DNA of 64,000 bases from Bacillus cereus group sp. RP43 (GTDB lineage: Bacteria > Bacillota > Bacilli > Bacillales > Bacillaceae_G): positions 1,984,001-2,048,000 of the forward strand of contig NZ_JARVHQ010000001.1 of assembly GCF_040459645.1 (NCBI RefSeq), written 5' to 3'. A program made the translations under genes and the position numbers. The notes beneath the pieces are model-generated. The model had not been told where the DNA came from, did not search any database, and saw nothing but the letters and a program-made list of their open reading frames with translations. This document shows, piece by piece, positions 8,759-18,630 of the stretch. Position 1 is the stretch's first letter. Each line of letters opens with the position of its first letter.

Positions 8759-10219
8759 ATGGCAGTAACGAAAGATGTACAAACGTTGAAAAATTACATT
8801 GGTGGACAATGGATAGAATCTACAAGTAAACAAGTGGAAGATGTACCAAATCCAGCAACAGGAGAGATTATTGCTCGTGTGCCGCTTTCTACTAAAGAAG
8901 ATTTGGATAGAGCTGTAGCAACTGCGAAAGAAGCATTCCAAATATGGAAAAGGGTTGCTGTACCTCGGCGTGCTCGTATTCTATTTCGCTATCAACAGCT
9001 TTTGATTGAAAACTGGGAAGAGTTAGCTAAACTCGTTATCTTGGAAAATGGAAAAAGTTATAAAGAAGCTTACGGTGAAGTACAGCGAGGGATTGAATGT
9101 GTTGAATTTGCCGCAGGTGCACCTACTTTAATGATGGGAGAGCAACTTCCTGATATTGCGACTGGTGTTGAATCAGGGATGTATCGTTACCCGATCGGAG
9201 TAATCGCAGGAATAACGCCATTTAACTTTCCGATGATGGTGCCATGCTGGATGTTCCCACTCGCGATTGCATGCGGAAATACGTTTGTATTAAAACCATC
9301 TGAAAGAACACCATTGCTGGCGAATCGCATAGCTGAACTGTTTAAAGAAGCAGGTCTTCCAGATGGAGTACTAAATGTTGTACATGGTGCACATGACGTC
9401 GTGAATGGCATTCTTGACAATGAGGATGTGAAGGCTGTATCTTTCGTTGGTTCTCAACCTGTCGCTGAGTATATATATAAAACAGCAGCAGCTAACGGCA
9501 AACGTGTACAAGCTCTTGCAGGTGCAAAAAATCATTCGATCGTATTAAAAGATGCGGATCTTAGTTCTGCAGTGAAAGAAATTACAAGTGCTGCCTTCGG
9601 TTCAGCTGGTGAAAGATGCATGGCGGCGGCTGTTGTTGTTGTGGAAGAAGACGTTGCAGATGAACTTGTTAATAGACTGCTTCAAGAGGCGAATGCTATT
9701 ACGATTGGTAATGGGCTGGAAGAAGGTGTGTTCCTTGGTCCCGTTATTCGTGACGGACATAAAGAGCGTACACTCGGATACATTCAATCTGGTATAGAGC
9801 AGGGAGCGACACTTATTCGTGACGGACGTGAAGATGATGCAGCAAACGGTAACGGTTATTTTGTTGGCCCAACAATTTTTGACAATGTGACACAGGAAAT
9901 GAAAATCTGGCAAGATGAAATCTTCGCACCGGTTCTTTCTGTTGTACGTGTAAAAGACTTGGTGGAAGCGATTCATGTTGCTAATGCATCACCGTTCGCA
10001 AATGGTGCATGCCTATACACCGATAGCGCGAAAGCAATTCGTGAATTCCGTGAAGAAATTGATGCAGGTATGCTTGGGGTCAATCTTGGGGTTCCTGCTC
10101 CAATGGCATTCTTCCCATTCTCAGGTTATAAGAAATCCTTCTATGGTGATCTCCATGCAAATGGAAAAGATGGCGTAGAATTCTATACTCGCAAGAAAAT
10201 GCTTACGGCTCGTTATTGA
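8759..10219 (+). CDS. mmsA: CoA-acylating (methyl)malonate-semialdehyde dehydrogenase
   Basis: 486 residues with the diagnostic MmsA/IolA active-site signature [14 protein letters not shown] around the catalytic cysteine, as opposed to the GQVC type of ordinary aldehyde dehydrogenases, and [18 protein letters not shown] in the cofactor region. These enzymes convert malonate or methylmalonate semialdehyde with CoA and NAD+ to acetyl- or propionyl-CoA plus CO2. TTAGGAGG precedes the ATG. The adjacent omega-aminotransferase could supply malonate semialdehyde from beta-alanine, the same enzyme pairing as Pseudomonas bauA and bauC. An inositol role is unlikely since no iol genes are nearby. Confidence 0.9.
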   Translation: MAVTKDVQTLKNYIGGQWIESTSKQVEDVPNPATGEIIARVPLSTKEDLDRAVATAKEAFQIWKRVAVPRRARILFRYQQLLIENWEELAKLVILENGKSYKEAYGEVQRGIECVEFAAGAPTLMMGEQLPDIATGVESGMYRYPIGVIAGITPFNFPMMVPCWMFPLAIACGNTFVLKPSERTPLLANRIAELFKEAGLPDGVLNVVHGAHDVVNGILDNEDVKAVSFVGSQPVAEYIYKTAAANGKRVQALAGAKNHSIVLKDADLSSAVKEITSAAFGSAGERCMAAAVVVVEEDVADELVNRLLQEANAITIGNGLEEGVFLGPVIRDGHKERTLGYIQSGIEQGATLIRDGREDDAANGNGYFVGPTIFDNVTQEMKIWQDEIFAPVLSVVRVKDLVEAIHVANASPFANGACLYTDSAKAIREFREEIDAGMLGVNLGVPAPMAFFPFSGYKKSFYGDLHANGKDGVEFYTRKKMLTARY

Positions 10220-10264
10220 AAGATTGATGTGAAACCATAAAAGAATAGAATGGAGTTGGTGATT

Positions 10265-11614
10265 GTGCAAGCGACAGAACAAACACAAAGTTTGAAACAA
10301 GCAGATGAGAAGTACCTTTGGCATGCAATGAAAGGAGCATCCCCTAATCCAACGAATTTAATTATTACAAAAGCAGAAGGAGCATGGGTGACGGATATTG
10401 ATGGAAACCGTTATTTAGACGGCATGTCCGGTCTTTGGTGCGTGAATGTTGGCTATGGCCGAAAAGAGCTTGCAAGAGCGGCTTTTGAACAACTGGAAGA
10501 AATGCCATATTTCCCTCTGACACAAAGTCATGTTCCTGCTATTAAATTAGCAGAGAAATTGAATGAATGGCTTGATGATGAATATGTCATTTTCTTTTCT
10601 AACAGTGGATCGGAAGCAAATGAAACGGCGTTTAAAATTGCTCGTCAATACCATCAACAAAAAGGTGATCATGCACGTTATAAGTTTATTTCACGCTATC
10701 GTGCTTATCACGGTAACTCAATGGGGGCTCTTGCAGCAACAGGTCAAGCTCAGCGAAAGTATAAATATGAACCGCTTGGGCAAGGGTTCTTGCATGTAGC
10801 ACCGCCTGATACGTATCGCAATCCAGATGATGTTCGTACACTGGCAAGTGCTGATGAAATCGATCGTGTCATGACATGGGAGTTAAGTCAAACAGTAGCC
10901 GGCGTGATTATGGAGCCGATTATTACCGGGGGCGGAATTTTAATGCCTCCTGATGGATATATGGAAAAAGTAAAAGAAATTTGCGAGAAGCACGATGCGT
11001 TGCTCATTTGTGATGAAGTTATATGTGGATTTGGCCGGACAGGGAAACCGTTTGGATTTATGAATTATGGTGTTAAACCAGATATTATTACAATGGCAAA
11101 AGGTATTACAAGTGCATATCTTCCTTTGTCAGCAACAGCAGTTAGACGAGAAGTTTATGAGGCATTCGTAGGCAGTGATGATTATGATCGCTTCCGCCAT
11201 GTAAATACGTTCGGAGGAAATCCTACAGCTTGCGCCTTAGCTTTGAAGAATTTAGAAATTATGGAGAATGAGAAACTCATTGAACGTTCCAAAGAATTGG
11301 GTGAACGACTGTTATATGAATTAGAAGACGTAAAAGAACATCCAAACGTAGGAGATGTTCGCGGAAAAGGTCTTCTTTTAGGTATTGAACTAGTGGAAGA
11401 TAAGCAAACGAAAGAACCGGCTTCCATTGAAAAGATGAACAAAGTCATCAATGCTTGTAAAGAAAAAGGTCTAATTATTGGTAAAAATGGTGACACTGTT
11501 GCAGGTTACAATAATATTTTGCAACTTGCACCTCCATTAAGCATTACAGAGGAAGACTTTACTTTTATCGTTAAAACAATAAAAGAATGTTTATCCCGCA
11601 TTAACGGGCAGTAA
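10265..11614 (+). CDS. Class III omega-aminotransferase (beta-alanine/omega-amino acid:pyruvate type)
   Basis: 449 residues of PLP fold type I class III. SNSGSEANETAFKIARQYH binds the cofactor phosphate, CDEVICGFGRTG carries the ring-contacting Asp, and the Schiff-base lysine is in ITMAKGITSAYLPLSA. GTG 10265 is preferred because the only SD-like block, TGGAGTTGG, overlaps the upstream ATG 10250. Partner mmsA lies 45 bp upstream. The expected reaction transfers the amino group of beta-alanine or a related omega-amine to pyruvate. The last seven codons and the stop lie inside a bcr1-type repeat, so the native C-terminus was probably replaced on insertion. Confidence 0.88.
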   Translation: MQATEQTQSLKQADEKYLWHAMKGASPNPTNLIITKAEGAWVTDIDGNRYLDGMSGLWCVNVGYGRKELARAAFEQLEEMPYFPLTQSHVPAIKLAEKLNEWLDDEYVIFFSNSGSEANETAFKIARQYHQQKGDHARYKFISRYRAYHGNSMGALAATGQAQRKYKYEPLGQGFLHVAPPDTYRNPDDVRTLASADEIDRVMTWELSQTVAGVIMEPIITGGGILMPPDGYMEKVKEICEKHDALLICDEVICGFGRTGKPFGFMNYGVKPDIITMAKGITSAYLPLSATAVRREVYEAFVGSDDYDRFRHVNTFGGNPTACALALKNLEIMENEKLIERSKELGERLLYELEDVKEHPNVGDVRGKGLLLGIELVEDKQTKEPASIEKMNKVINACKEKGLIIGKNGDTVAGYNNILQLAPPLSITEEDFTFIVKTIKECLSRINGQ

Positions 11615-11748
11615 GACTCCCACCTCAAAATGCGGCTGGAGCAAAGAAGTTAGGTGGGAGATTAACTGCCCGTAAAAGCCCGATTGGTTCAACTAATAAT
11701 CAGTGGGGGATGAACAAAAACCCCCCACTGATTAAAGTTTCACTTTAG
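11590..11748 (+). repeat. bcr1-type repeat element of the B. cereus group
   Basis: About 159 bp bounded by TTTAT (11590-11594) and TTTAG (11744-11748), which look like a slightly degraded 5-bp target duplication. Inside are TTAACGGGCAGT / ACTGCCCGTAA arms, a hairpin CTCCCACCT / AGGTGGGAG and a second hairpin CAGTGGGGG / CCCCCCACTG, followed by ATTAAAGTTTCACTTTA. This organisation matches my recollection of the bcr1 mobile repeat, which is specific to the B. cereus group. It overlaps the aminotransferase 3' end. A truncated 3' end of a similar element is at 37546-37573. Confidence 0.72.
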
Positions 11749-11866
11749 CTCAACTTTAATTAATTATTGATAAATCTTGTTAAAAAGCGGAAGAGCCTAT
11801 TGAGAGATACAACTTTAAATACTGAATGAATTATTCGAAAAGAGTAATTCCGAAAGGGTTGAGTTT

Positions 11867-13486
11867 ATGAAAGCTGATGTTGTCTTGATAAATGGAGAAG
11901 TTATTACAGTAGACCAAAAGAATACAGTGGCCGAGGCTGTAGCAATAAAAGATAATCGTATCGTAGTTGTTGGTTCGAATCAGGAGGTTAAGAGTTTTAT
12001 AGGAGAAAAAACGGATGTAATTGACCTGCAAGGAAAAACGCTTCTTCCTGGATTCATTGATTCCCATCTTCATCTCATTTCTTATGGGCAAAATCAGTTG
12101 GCTATCAGTTGTAAAGCTGAACATATTGATTCTATCGAGGCTTTGTTAGATGATCTGAAAAAGAAGGCATTAGAAACGCCAAAAGGTGAATGGATACGTG
12201 CTTGGGGATTTAATGAAACCGCTGTGAAGGAAAAGCGTTATCCAACAATTACTGAGCTGGATGAAGTTTCAGTTGAACATCCTATTATGATAACCCGTAC
12301 TTGTCACCATATAAGCGTAGTGAACAGCAAAGCATTAGAAATTGCGCGAATTAACGAGAACACACCGAACACGAGTGGGGGAGTTATTGAAAAGGATCAG
12401 GCAGGAAAGCTTACAGGAAGGTTAATTGAAGCAGCAAATATGAGGATGAGTGAGGTTGCAAGTTATAAAGAAAGTGAAATGATGAAGGCAGTAAAAATTG
12501 CATCAGATCATTTCGTTGCAGCAGGCATAACAAGTATACATGACGCAGGTGGAGATGGACCTGAGAGTTTTCGTTTACTACAACAAGCTGTGAAGAGTAG
12601 GGATATTTGTGTCAGAATATATGCAATGATATGTCAAATAAATAACTCCCATGAATTTGTTAATAAAATGGTCGAAGCTGGTGTGGTAACTGGTACCGGA
12701 GATGAGAGATTTAAAGTTGGACCAGCTAAATTGTTTACAGATGGAAGCAGCACTGGGCCTACAATTGCAACCCGTGAACCGTACTCTAGTGACTCTAACA
12801 ATAATGGCATTCTTTATTATAGTGAGGAAGAAATCTATCAAGTTTTAGGTGAAGCACATAAAAAAGGCTATCAAATCACTGTACATGCACAAGGTGATAA
12901 AGCTATTGAAATGTATTTAAATTGTGTAGAAAGGGCGCTAGAGGAATCACCAAGAAAAAATCATCGTCATCGGATTGAGCACGCGGGAATTTCTTCACCA
13001 GATTTACAAGAGAGAATGAAAAACCTCGAGATAGTTCCAATTCCGAATCCTCCATTTCCATATGAATTTGGAGAGATATATGCACGGCACTATGGTGAGC
13101 GTGTTAACCACATGTACGCTGCTCGTGATTTTATTGATCGTGGCATCATTGCAGCAGGTAGTTCGGACGCGCCAGTTACTGACTATAATCCTTTATTAGG
13201 AATTCATGTTGCTGTTAATAGAAAAAGTAAGTCTGGGATGGAGATTGGTGCGAATCAATCTATAAGCGTAATGGAAGCTATTAAACTATACACATGGAAT
13301 GGCGCTTATGCGAGTTTTGAAGAAGAGATAAAAGGAAGTATAGAGGTCGGTAAGTTAGCGGATTTAGTTATATTAAATGACAGCATTTTAAATGTCAATC
13401 CAGACCAAATTAAAGATTTAAAAGTAGAAACAACTATTATTGATGGAGAAATTATCTATCAAGAAAAACAATCAGTGAAAATTTAG
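11867..13486 (+). CDS. Amidohydrolase family protein (YtcJ-like metal-dependent hydrolase)
   Basis: 539 residues of the amidohydrolase superfamily, YtcJ subgroup. The N-terminal beta-sandwich is followed by the metal motif PGFIDSHLHLISYG near residues 58-71. Further ligands appear in TVHAQGDKA and HRHRIEHAG, and the final metal-binding Asp in AAGSSDAPVTDYNP. The family hydrolyses C-N bonds in amides, ureas or N-acyl compounds; the substrate is not predictable. It follows the aminotransferase by 250 bp, interrupted by the bcr1 element. It may release the amine or acid fed into the upstream pathway, which is inference. AAAGGGTTGAG precedes the ATG. Confidence 0.85.
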   Translation: MKADVVLINGEVITVDQKNTVAEAVAIKDNRIVVVGSNQEVKSFIGEKTDVIDLQGKTLLPGFIDSHLHLISYGQNQLAISCKAEHIDSIEALLDDLKKKALETPKGEWIRAWGFNETAVKEKRYPTITELDEVSVEHPIMITRTCHHISVVNSKALEIARINENTPNTSGGVIEKDQAGKLTGRLIEAANMRMSEVASYKESEMMKAVKIASDHFVAAGITSIHDAGGDGPESFRLLQQAVKSRDICVRIYAMICQINNSHEFVNKMVEAGVVTGTGDERFKVGPAKLFTDGSSTGPTIATREPYSSDSNNNGILYYSEEEIYQVLGEAHKKGYQITVHAQGDKAIEMYLNCVERALEESPRKNHRHRIEHAGISSPDLQERMKNLEIVPIPNPPFPYEFGEIYARHYGERVNHMYAARDFIDRGIIAAGSSDAPVTDYNPLLGIHVAVNRKSKSGMEIGANQSISVMEAIKLYTWNGAYASFEEEIKGSIEVGKLADLVILNDSILNVNPDQIKDLKVETTIIDGEIIYQEKQSVKI

Positions 13487-13805
13487 CAATAAAAAAACGC
13501 CCCTTCAATTGTTTAGTTGCGCTTTTTAAATCGCATTAATTTTCCGAGAGAATTGAAAGGACATTCGTGTACTAACAAAGATTCAGATCATGAACACTAG
13601 AAAACAAACACAACTTATCATATAATTGTAAGACTGTAATTTAAAATCAATGTTAATATTACCCTCCTATATGTATTAACATGCGTAATTGAGGTGTTTT
13701 CTTTGTTGTTTTATGATCGAATTTCTATAATGGCCCCTCCTGTTCCGTAGCTAAGGAAAGTCTATTCATTTCTGAGATTTTCAAAGTTATAGGAGGGTGT
13801 TAAAA
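13487..13805 (+). other. Intergenic region between amidohydrolase and MFS transporter
   Basis: A weak hairpin, AAAAACGC...GCGCTTTTT (about 13493-13528), just after the amidohydrolase stop is probably its terminator. The remainder is AT-rich with no coding potential that I can support. AGGAGGG at 13791-13797 is the ribosome site of the next gene. Confidence 0.5.
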
Positions 13806-15005
13806 ATGAAAAAAGTCTCAGTACCATCCCTTTTGTTAATGATAATTCTTGTGGCATTTCCGCAAATTAGTGAAACGATTTACACACCGTCTTTACCTGA
13901 CATTTCAAAGGCGTTGCACGTAAGTAATAATGAGGTGCAGTTAACACTTAGTGTTTATTTTGCTGGATTTGCTTTAGGTGTATTTTTTATTGGATGGTTA
14001 TCAGATATAATTGGTCGTCGCCCAGCAATGTTATTTGGAATTGTAGTATATGGCGCTGGAAGTTTCTTATGCTATATTGCCAATTCTATTGAATTTTTAT
14101 TGTTTAGTCGTTTTATTCAAGCATTTGGAGCAAGTGCTGGTTCAGTTGTGACACAAACGATTCTTCGTGAAAGTGTAGAGGGGCATAAACGTCATGTTAT
14201 GTTCGCTCAAATTTCGGCAGTCATTGCTTTTACACCAGCGATAGGTCCGCTAATTGGAGGCTTTCTGGATCAAATGTTTGGATTTAAAATGGTATTTTTA
14301 AGTTTAGTAGTTATGAGTGTCGGGATTTTTCTGTATACTTTTGTTTCTCTTCCGGAAACAAAAACGGACTCAGTAACGAATAAAATAAATGTCTTTTCAG
14401 TGTTAAAAAGATTAATTACAAATCCGAAAGTAGTAACATACGGTCTATTAATTGGAGGAGCGAATGGTGTTTTATTTAGCTACTACGCAGAAGCGCCGTT
14501 TATCTTTATTGAATACTTTCAGCTATCACCTAGTATGTACGGATTTCTAGGAATTGTAGTTGCGTCTGCTTCTATTATTGGAGCGAAAGTTTCAAAACGG
14601 TTACTGCCTATTTATAAACCGGAGAAAATCATATATATAGGTTGTATTGTAATGACAGTGGGAGCAGTCATTTTATCTGTTATTACGTTTGTTGGATCAA
14701 ATCCAAACGTAATATATATGATTGGATTTTTAGTAGCGATGTTTATATTGCTATTAGGAATTGGGGTAGCGTTACCGAATTGTCTTAGCTTAGCGTTAGT
14801 AAATTTTCAAGATGTCATTGGTACTGCGGGAGCATTGTTTAGCTTAGGGTACTATGTAGTAGTAACGATGACAATTTGGGGAATGAGTCAGCTTCATACA
14901 GGTTCGTTAATAGTGATGCCACTTTATTTTCTCATTATTGTAGTCATAATGACAGTGTTCACCAAGTTGTTTATTTTTAATAAGCAGGTTAAAAAAATAG
15001 TTTAA
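13806..15005 (+). CDS. MFS drug-resistance transporter, Bcr/CflA family
   Basis: 399 residues with twelve predicted helices. The N-terminal block ETIYTPSLPDISKALHVS and the A-motif loop GWLSDIIGRRPAML are characteristic of the Bcr/CflA (DHA1) subfamily, which exports drugs such as bicyclomycin and chloramphenicol by proton antiport. The motif GFLDQMFGFKMVFL at the TM5-TM6 boundary is also typical. ATG 13806 is 8 bp after AGGAGGG; the upstream in-frame GTG lies within the ribosome site. A terminator follows, so it is monocistronic. Actual substrate unknown. Confidence 0.9.
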   Translation: MKKVSVPSLLLMIILVAFPQISETIYTPSLPDISKALHVSNNEVQLTLSVYFAGFALGVFFIGWLSDIIGRRPAMLFGIVVYGAGSFLCYIANSIEFLLFSRFIQAFGASAGSVVTQTILRESVEGHKRHVMFAQISAVIAFTPAIGPLIGGFLDQMFGFKMVFLSLVVMSVGIFLYTFVSLPETKTDSVTNKINVFSVLKRLITNPKVVTYGLLIGGANGVLFSYYAEAPFIFIEYFQLSPSMYGFLGIVVASASIIGAKVSKRLLPIYKPEKIIYIGCIVMTVGAVILSVITFVGSNPNVIYMIGFLVAMFILLLGIGVALPNCLSLALVNFQDVIGTAGALFSLGYYVVVTMTIWGMSQLHTGSLIVMPLYFLIIVVIMTVFTKLFIFNKQVKKIV

Positions 15006-15016
15006 TTATGTAGTAG

Positions 15017-15050
15017 AAAAAGAGTCTCATTAAAAAATGAGGCTCTTTTG
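15017..15050 (+). terminator. Rho-independent terminator after the Bcr/CflA gene
   Basis: AAAAGAGTCTCAT and ATGAGGCTCTTTT pair across a short A-rich loop, ending in a T run. Confidence 0.88.
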
Positions 15051-15694
15051 TATTTGTTAAAATATAACAATAATGTATAGTATGTAAATGCGGGAAGGGA
15101 ATTTTCTGAAATGAGAATGAAATAATTAAGTCCGAAAGAATGTATCGGGAATACTAGGTTAGGGAATTTTACTAATATATTAAATATCTCGATCGATATG
15201 TAAACAGATGGTTCGAAAAACGTGGAAATAAGATTGTTAAATAATAGTAGAAACAGAAATGGAATTTATTTAAATGGTGGACGAATGTATTACAAACAAT
15301 AAAAATTAAAAGTGAATGTGATGTGAAGTCGTGGAGAATAATTTTTCGTCGGTTATTTATACTGTAATAATATTCATACTAGAATCATATTGAATAGATG
15401 TATTTTATTGTTAATTTAGTAAAAATTTAATCAGATTATGTATAATGATTTATTGAAAAAATAATTGAATTTTTCAGATAAATGAATTAATATGAAGGAA
15501 GCAATTTTAAGTTTTATAGAAAATAGGAAGATGAGAGGTTTTGAGGATATTATAAGAGGCAAGAAACGATTTTAGGATAGCTTTAAAGCTAGTGTAAAAT
15601 GACGTTTGCTTCATCATTTTCAAGCCAAACAGGAATTAGGGGAAAGCATCTTGTTTTAAATGTGGCTATGAATCATCTAAGAGGGGGAAATGAA
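15051..15694 (+). other. Long AT-rich leader/intergenic region before an amino-acid permease
   Basis: About 640 bp with no supportable gene. AATTTTCTGAAATGA at 15100-15114 agrees with the CodY consensus at 12 of 15 positions, but it lies nearly 600 bp upstream of the permease. TAGCTTTAAAGCTA at 15578-15591 is a perfect 14-bp palindrome close to the gene. No T-box or known riboswitch core is visible. Confidence 0.4.
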
Positions 15695-17086
15695 GTGGCA
15701 AACAAAGAATTGAAACGAGGTTTAGAAGCACGTCATATTCAAATGATTGCTTTAGGTGGAACAATTGGTGTTGGTTTGTTTATGGGGTCAGCCAGCACGA
15801 TTAAATGGACAGGTCCGTCAGTAATGCTTGCATATGCAATCGCAGGTGTTTTCATCTTCTTCATTATGCGTGCCATGGGAGAAATGTTGTATATGGAGCC
15901 AAGCACAGGTTCATTTGCGACATTTGGTCACAAGTATATTCATCCGTTAGCTGGTTATATGACAGCGTGGAGTAACTGGTTCCAGTGGGTTATCGTTGGG
16001 ATGTCAGAGATTATCGCAGTTGGAGCGTATATGAAATATTGGTTCCCGGATTTACCAGCTTGGATACCAGGTATTATCGCGATGGTTATTCTTGGTGCGG
16101 CTAACTTAATTTCGGTTAAGTCGTTTGGTGAATTTGAATTTTGGTTTGCAATGATTAAAATCGTTACGATTTTATTAATGATTATTGCCGGATTCGGTCT
16201 CATTTTCTTCGGAATTGGGAACGGAGGAGAAGCAATCGGTATATCTAATCTTTGGGCAAACGGCGGTTTCTTCACAGGTGGTTTTTCAGGATTCTTCTTT
16301 GCGCTATCACTTGTAGTTGGGGCATATCAAGGTGTGGAATTAATCGGGATTACTGCTGGTGAAGCGAAAGATCCGAAGAAGACACTTACTAGAGCAATTC
16401 AAAGTACAATTTGGCGTATTCTAATTTTCTATATTGGTGCTATTTTCGTTATTGTAACTGTTTATCCTTGGGATCAATTAAGTTCAATTGGTAGTCCGTT
16501 CGTAGCAACTTTTGCGAAGGTTGGTATTACGGCAGCTGCAGGACTTATTAACTTCGTTGTTATTACAGCGGCGATGTCTGGTTGTAACAGTGGTATTTAT
16601 AGTGCTGGACGTATGCTTTATACACTAGGTGTAAATGGACAAGCACCGAAATACTTTACGAAGATTTCTAATAATGGTGTACCTTTATTCGGTACAGTTG
16701 GTGTAATTATCGGTTTAGCGGTTGGTGTTGTTTTAAGTTATATCGCGCCAAAAAACTTATTCGTATATGTATATAGTGCGAGTGTACTTCCTGGTATGGT
16801 GCCATGGTTTGTCATTTTAATTAGTCAAATTCGTTTTAGAAAAGAAAAGGGAGCAGAGATGAAAGATCATCCATTCAAAATGCCATTTGCTCCTGTAACA
16901 AACTATTTAACAATTGCCTTTTTAATGATGGTATTAATCGGAATGTGGTTTAACGATGATACTCGTATTTCACTAATTGTAGGTATTGTTTTCTTAGCTA
17001 TCGTAACAATTAGTTTCTATGCTTTCGGAATAGGAAAGCGAGCTCCGTTAGACGTTCAAAATGATCAAGAGATTTCAAGTAAATAA
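15695..17086 (+). CDS. Amino-acid permease, APC family (AapA/YbxG-like)
   Basis: 463 residues with twelve helices. The first helix holds [19 protein letters not shown], the conserved substrate-binding loop of APC amino-acid/proton symporters, and [19 protein letters not shown] in the middle is the second signature of the amino-acid transporter family. GTG 15695 is chosen over an upstream in-frame ATG because GAGGGGG stands 7 bp before it and the conserved start of the family ([13 protein letters not shown]) begins there. The imported amino acid is not determinable. A bidirectional terminator follows. Confidence 0.9.
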   Translation: MANKELKRGLEARHIQMIALGGTIGVGLFMGSASTIKWTGPSVMLAYAIAGVFIFFIMRAMGEMLYMEPSTGSFATFGHKYIHPLAGYMTAWSNWFQWVIVGMSEIIAVGAYMKYWFPDLPAWIPGIIAMVILGAANLISVKSFGEFEFWFAMIKIVTILLMIIAGFGLIFFGIGNGGEAIGISNLWANGGFFTGGFSGFFFALSLVVGAYQGVELIGITAGEAKDPKKTLTRAIQSTIWRILIFYIGAIFVIVTVYPWDQLSSIGSPFVATFAKVGITAAAGLINFVVITAAMSGCNSGIYSAGRMLYTLGVNGQAPKYFTKISNNGVPLFGTVGVIIGLAVGVVLSYIAPKNLFVYVYSASVLPGMVPWFVILISQIRFRKEKGAEMKDHPFKMPFAPVTNYLTIAFLMMVLIGMWFNDDTRISLIVGIVFLAIVTISFYAFGIGKRAPLDVQNDQEISSK

Positions 17087-17096
17087 AGATAGTAAA

Positions 17097-17130
17097 AAAG
17101 TCCGATTTCTTATTTAGAAATCGGACTTTT
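17097..17130. terminator. Bidirectional terminator between permease and MDR gene
   Basis: AAAAGTCCGATTTCT pairs perfectly with AGAAATCGGACTTTT; A and T tracts flank the stem so it can work on both strands for the convergent genes. Confidence 0.9.
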
Positions 17131-17134
17131 GTTA

Positions 17135-18154
17135 TTAAAATTTCTCTAATACAATCTTCCCAATTGTACGTCCACTTTCAAGCAATGCATGTGCTTTTTT
17201 AAGGTTTTCTGCATTGATTGGTGTTAACGTATCGTTTAAAGTTGTTTGAAGAATACCTTCATCTAATAGCTCGCTTACTTTATTTAATAGTTCGTGCTGC
17301 GTACTCATATCACCAGTTTCATACATCGCTTTTGTAAACATAAATTCCCAAACGAATGTAGCACTTTTACTTTTTAAAATCCCCATCTCAAGAGGGTGTT
17401 CATTTTCTACGATAGAGCAAATTTTCCCTTGTGGTTTAATGATGTCACCCATCGCGTGCCAATGTTGATCAGTATTGTTTAAGCAGAAGATATAATCTAC
17501 ATCTTTTAGCCCAAATTCTAATATTTGATCTTTTAAAGGTTGGTGATGATTAACTATATAATCGGCACCGAATTTTTCAACCCAGTGTATGGTTTCGTTG
17601 CGGGATGCGGTTGCGATTACGTTTAGTCCAGCCCATTTAGCTAACTGAATAGCAATCGAGCCAACACCACCAGCTCCGCCGATAATTAAAATGTTTTTAA
17701 ATGAATTTTCATCTTTCTTATTATAATCAATCCCTAAACGTTCAAACAAACCTTCCCATGCTGTGATGGCTGTTAAAGGAAGTGCTGCAGATTCAGCATC
17801 ACTTAGCGTTTTTGGTTTCTTACCAACAATTCTTTCATCAACTAGATGGTATTCACTATATGTACCTTGCCTTGTAATGCTTCCAGCGTAAAACACTTCA
17901 TCGCCTTCTTTAAATAACGTACAACCTTCGCCAGTTTGTAAAACTACACCACTAGCATCCCAGCCAAGTATTTTCGCTACATCTTCTTTTTTATCTTTCG
18001 GAGATCGAACTTTTGTATCAACTGGATTAACGGAAATTGCGTTAATTTTAACAAGTATATCCCTTCCTGTGGCAACAGGTCTTTCAACTTCAATATCAAT
18101 TAAACTGTTTTCTTCTTCAATAGGTAAGTATTCATGTAAACCAATTGCTTTCAT
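17135..18154 (-). CDS. MDR-superfamily zinc-type dehydrogenase/quinone reductase-like
   Basis: 339 residues. The N-terminal GroES-like domain carries VKINAISVNPVDTKVR, and the Rossmann loop IIGGAGGVGSIAIQLAKWAG lies near residues 160-180. The second zinc-site cysteines of classic alcohol dehydrogenases are absent, so it belongs with the NADPH quinone oxidoreductase-like members (adh_fam_1 type). It probably reduces quinones or activated alkenes with NADPH; the substrate is unknown. Start ATG 18154 follows TGGAGGG; the extra five upstream codons lack a ribosome site. Monocistronic on the minus strand. Confidence 0.85.
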   Translation of the reverse strand: MKAIGLHEYLPIEEENSLIDIEVERPVATGRDILVKINAISVNPVDTKVRSPKDKKEDVAKILGWDASGVVLQTGEGCTLFKEGDEVFYAGSITRQGTYSEYHLVDERIVGKKPKTLSDAESAALPLTAITAWEGLFERLGIDYNKKDENSFKNILIIGGAGGVGSIAIQLAKWAGLNVIATASRNETIHWVEKFGADYIVNHHQPLKDQILEFGLKDVDYIFCLNNTDQHWHAMGDIIKPQGKICSIVENEHPLEMGILKSKSATFVWEFMFTKAMYETGDMSTQHELLNKVSELLDEGILQTTLNDTLTPINAENLKKAHALLESGRTIGKIVLEKF

Positions 18155-18321
18155 TTTTATTCCCTCCATTAAAGTAAGAGTCTTTTCTCTTTTATTATAG
18201 GGGGGAAAGATTGGTATGTAAAAAAGTATACTTTAATTATTTTTGTGAACTTGGGGATTATTTTAAATATTAAGTATATATGGTATATTTTTGATAGAAA
18301 ACATTGCGAGGTGAATAGCTA

Positions 18322-18528
18322 ATGACAATGCAGTTAAGAAGAAATGACTATTTTATAGTAACGGCAATTATTATCATGTACCTTTTCATCGGTCACTTAT
18401 TGAATATTGATATTTTAAAACTTATGACTATTCATAAAGATGGTTTCAGCGTTAGTTTCTTAGGGATTGCTATATGTTACATCTCGATAGTTTTAGCACG
18501 TTTTACTATTCGGAAATTGAAAAAATAG
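18322..18528 (+). CDS. Small membrane protein of unknown function
   Basis: 68 residues with two hydrophobic segments (about 12-30 and 43-60) and a basic C-terminus RKLKK, so probably an N-in/C-in hairpin. GCGAGGTGA precedes the ATG at good spacing; the ATG two codons later is an alternative start. It stands 100 bp upstream of aiiA on the same strand, with no terminator visible in between. I do not recognise the family. Confidence 0.6.
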   Translation: MTMQLRRNDYFIVTAIIIMYLFIGHLLNIDILKLMTIHKDGFSVSFLGIAICYISIVLARFTIRKLKK

Positions 18529-18630
18529 GAAGTAAAGATGGAATGACAGTCTAGAAGGAGTTTGTTTCTAAAAAGCAGAACTTTTTACTGTGTTACTTTA
18601 TCTCAAACTAAATGTAAAGGTGGATACATA

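Noticed and set aside
15100..15114. CodY box upstream of the amino-acid permease
   Set aside because: Only 12 of 15 matches and almost 600 bp from the gene; listed only as a remark in the gap entry.
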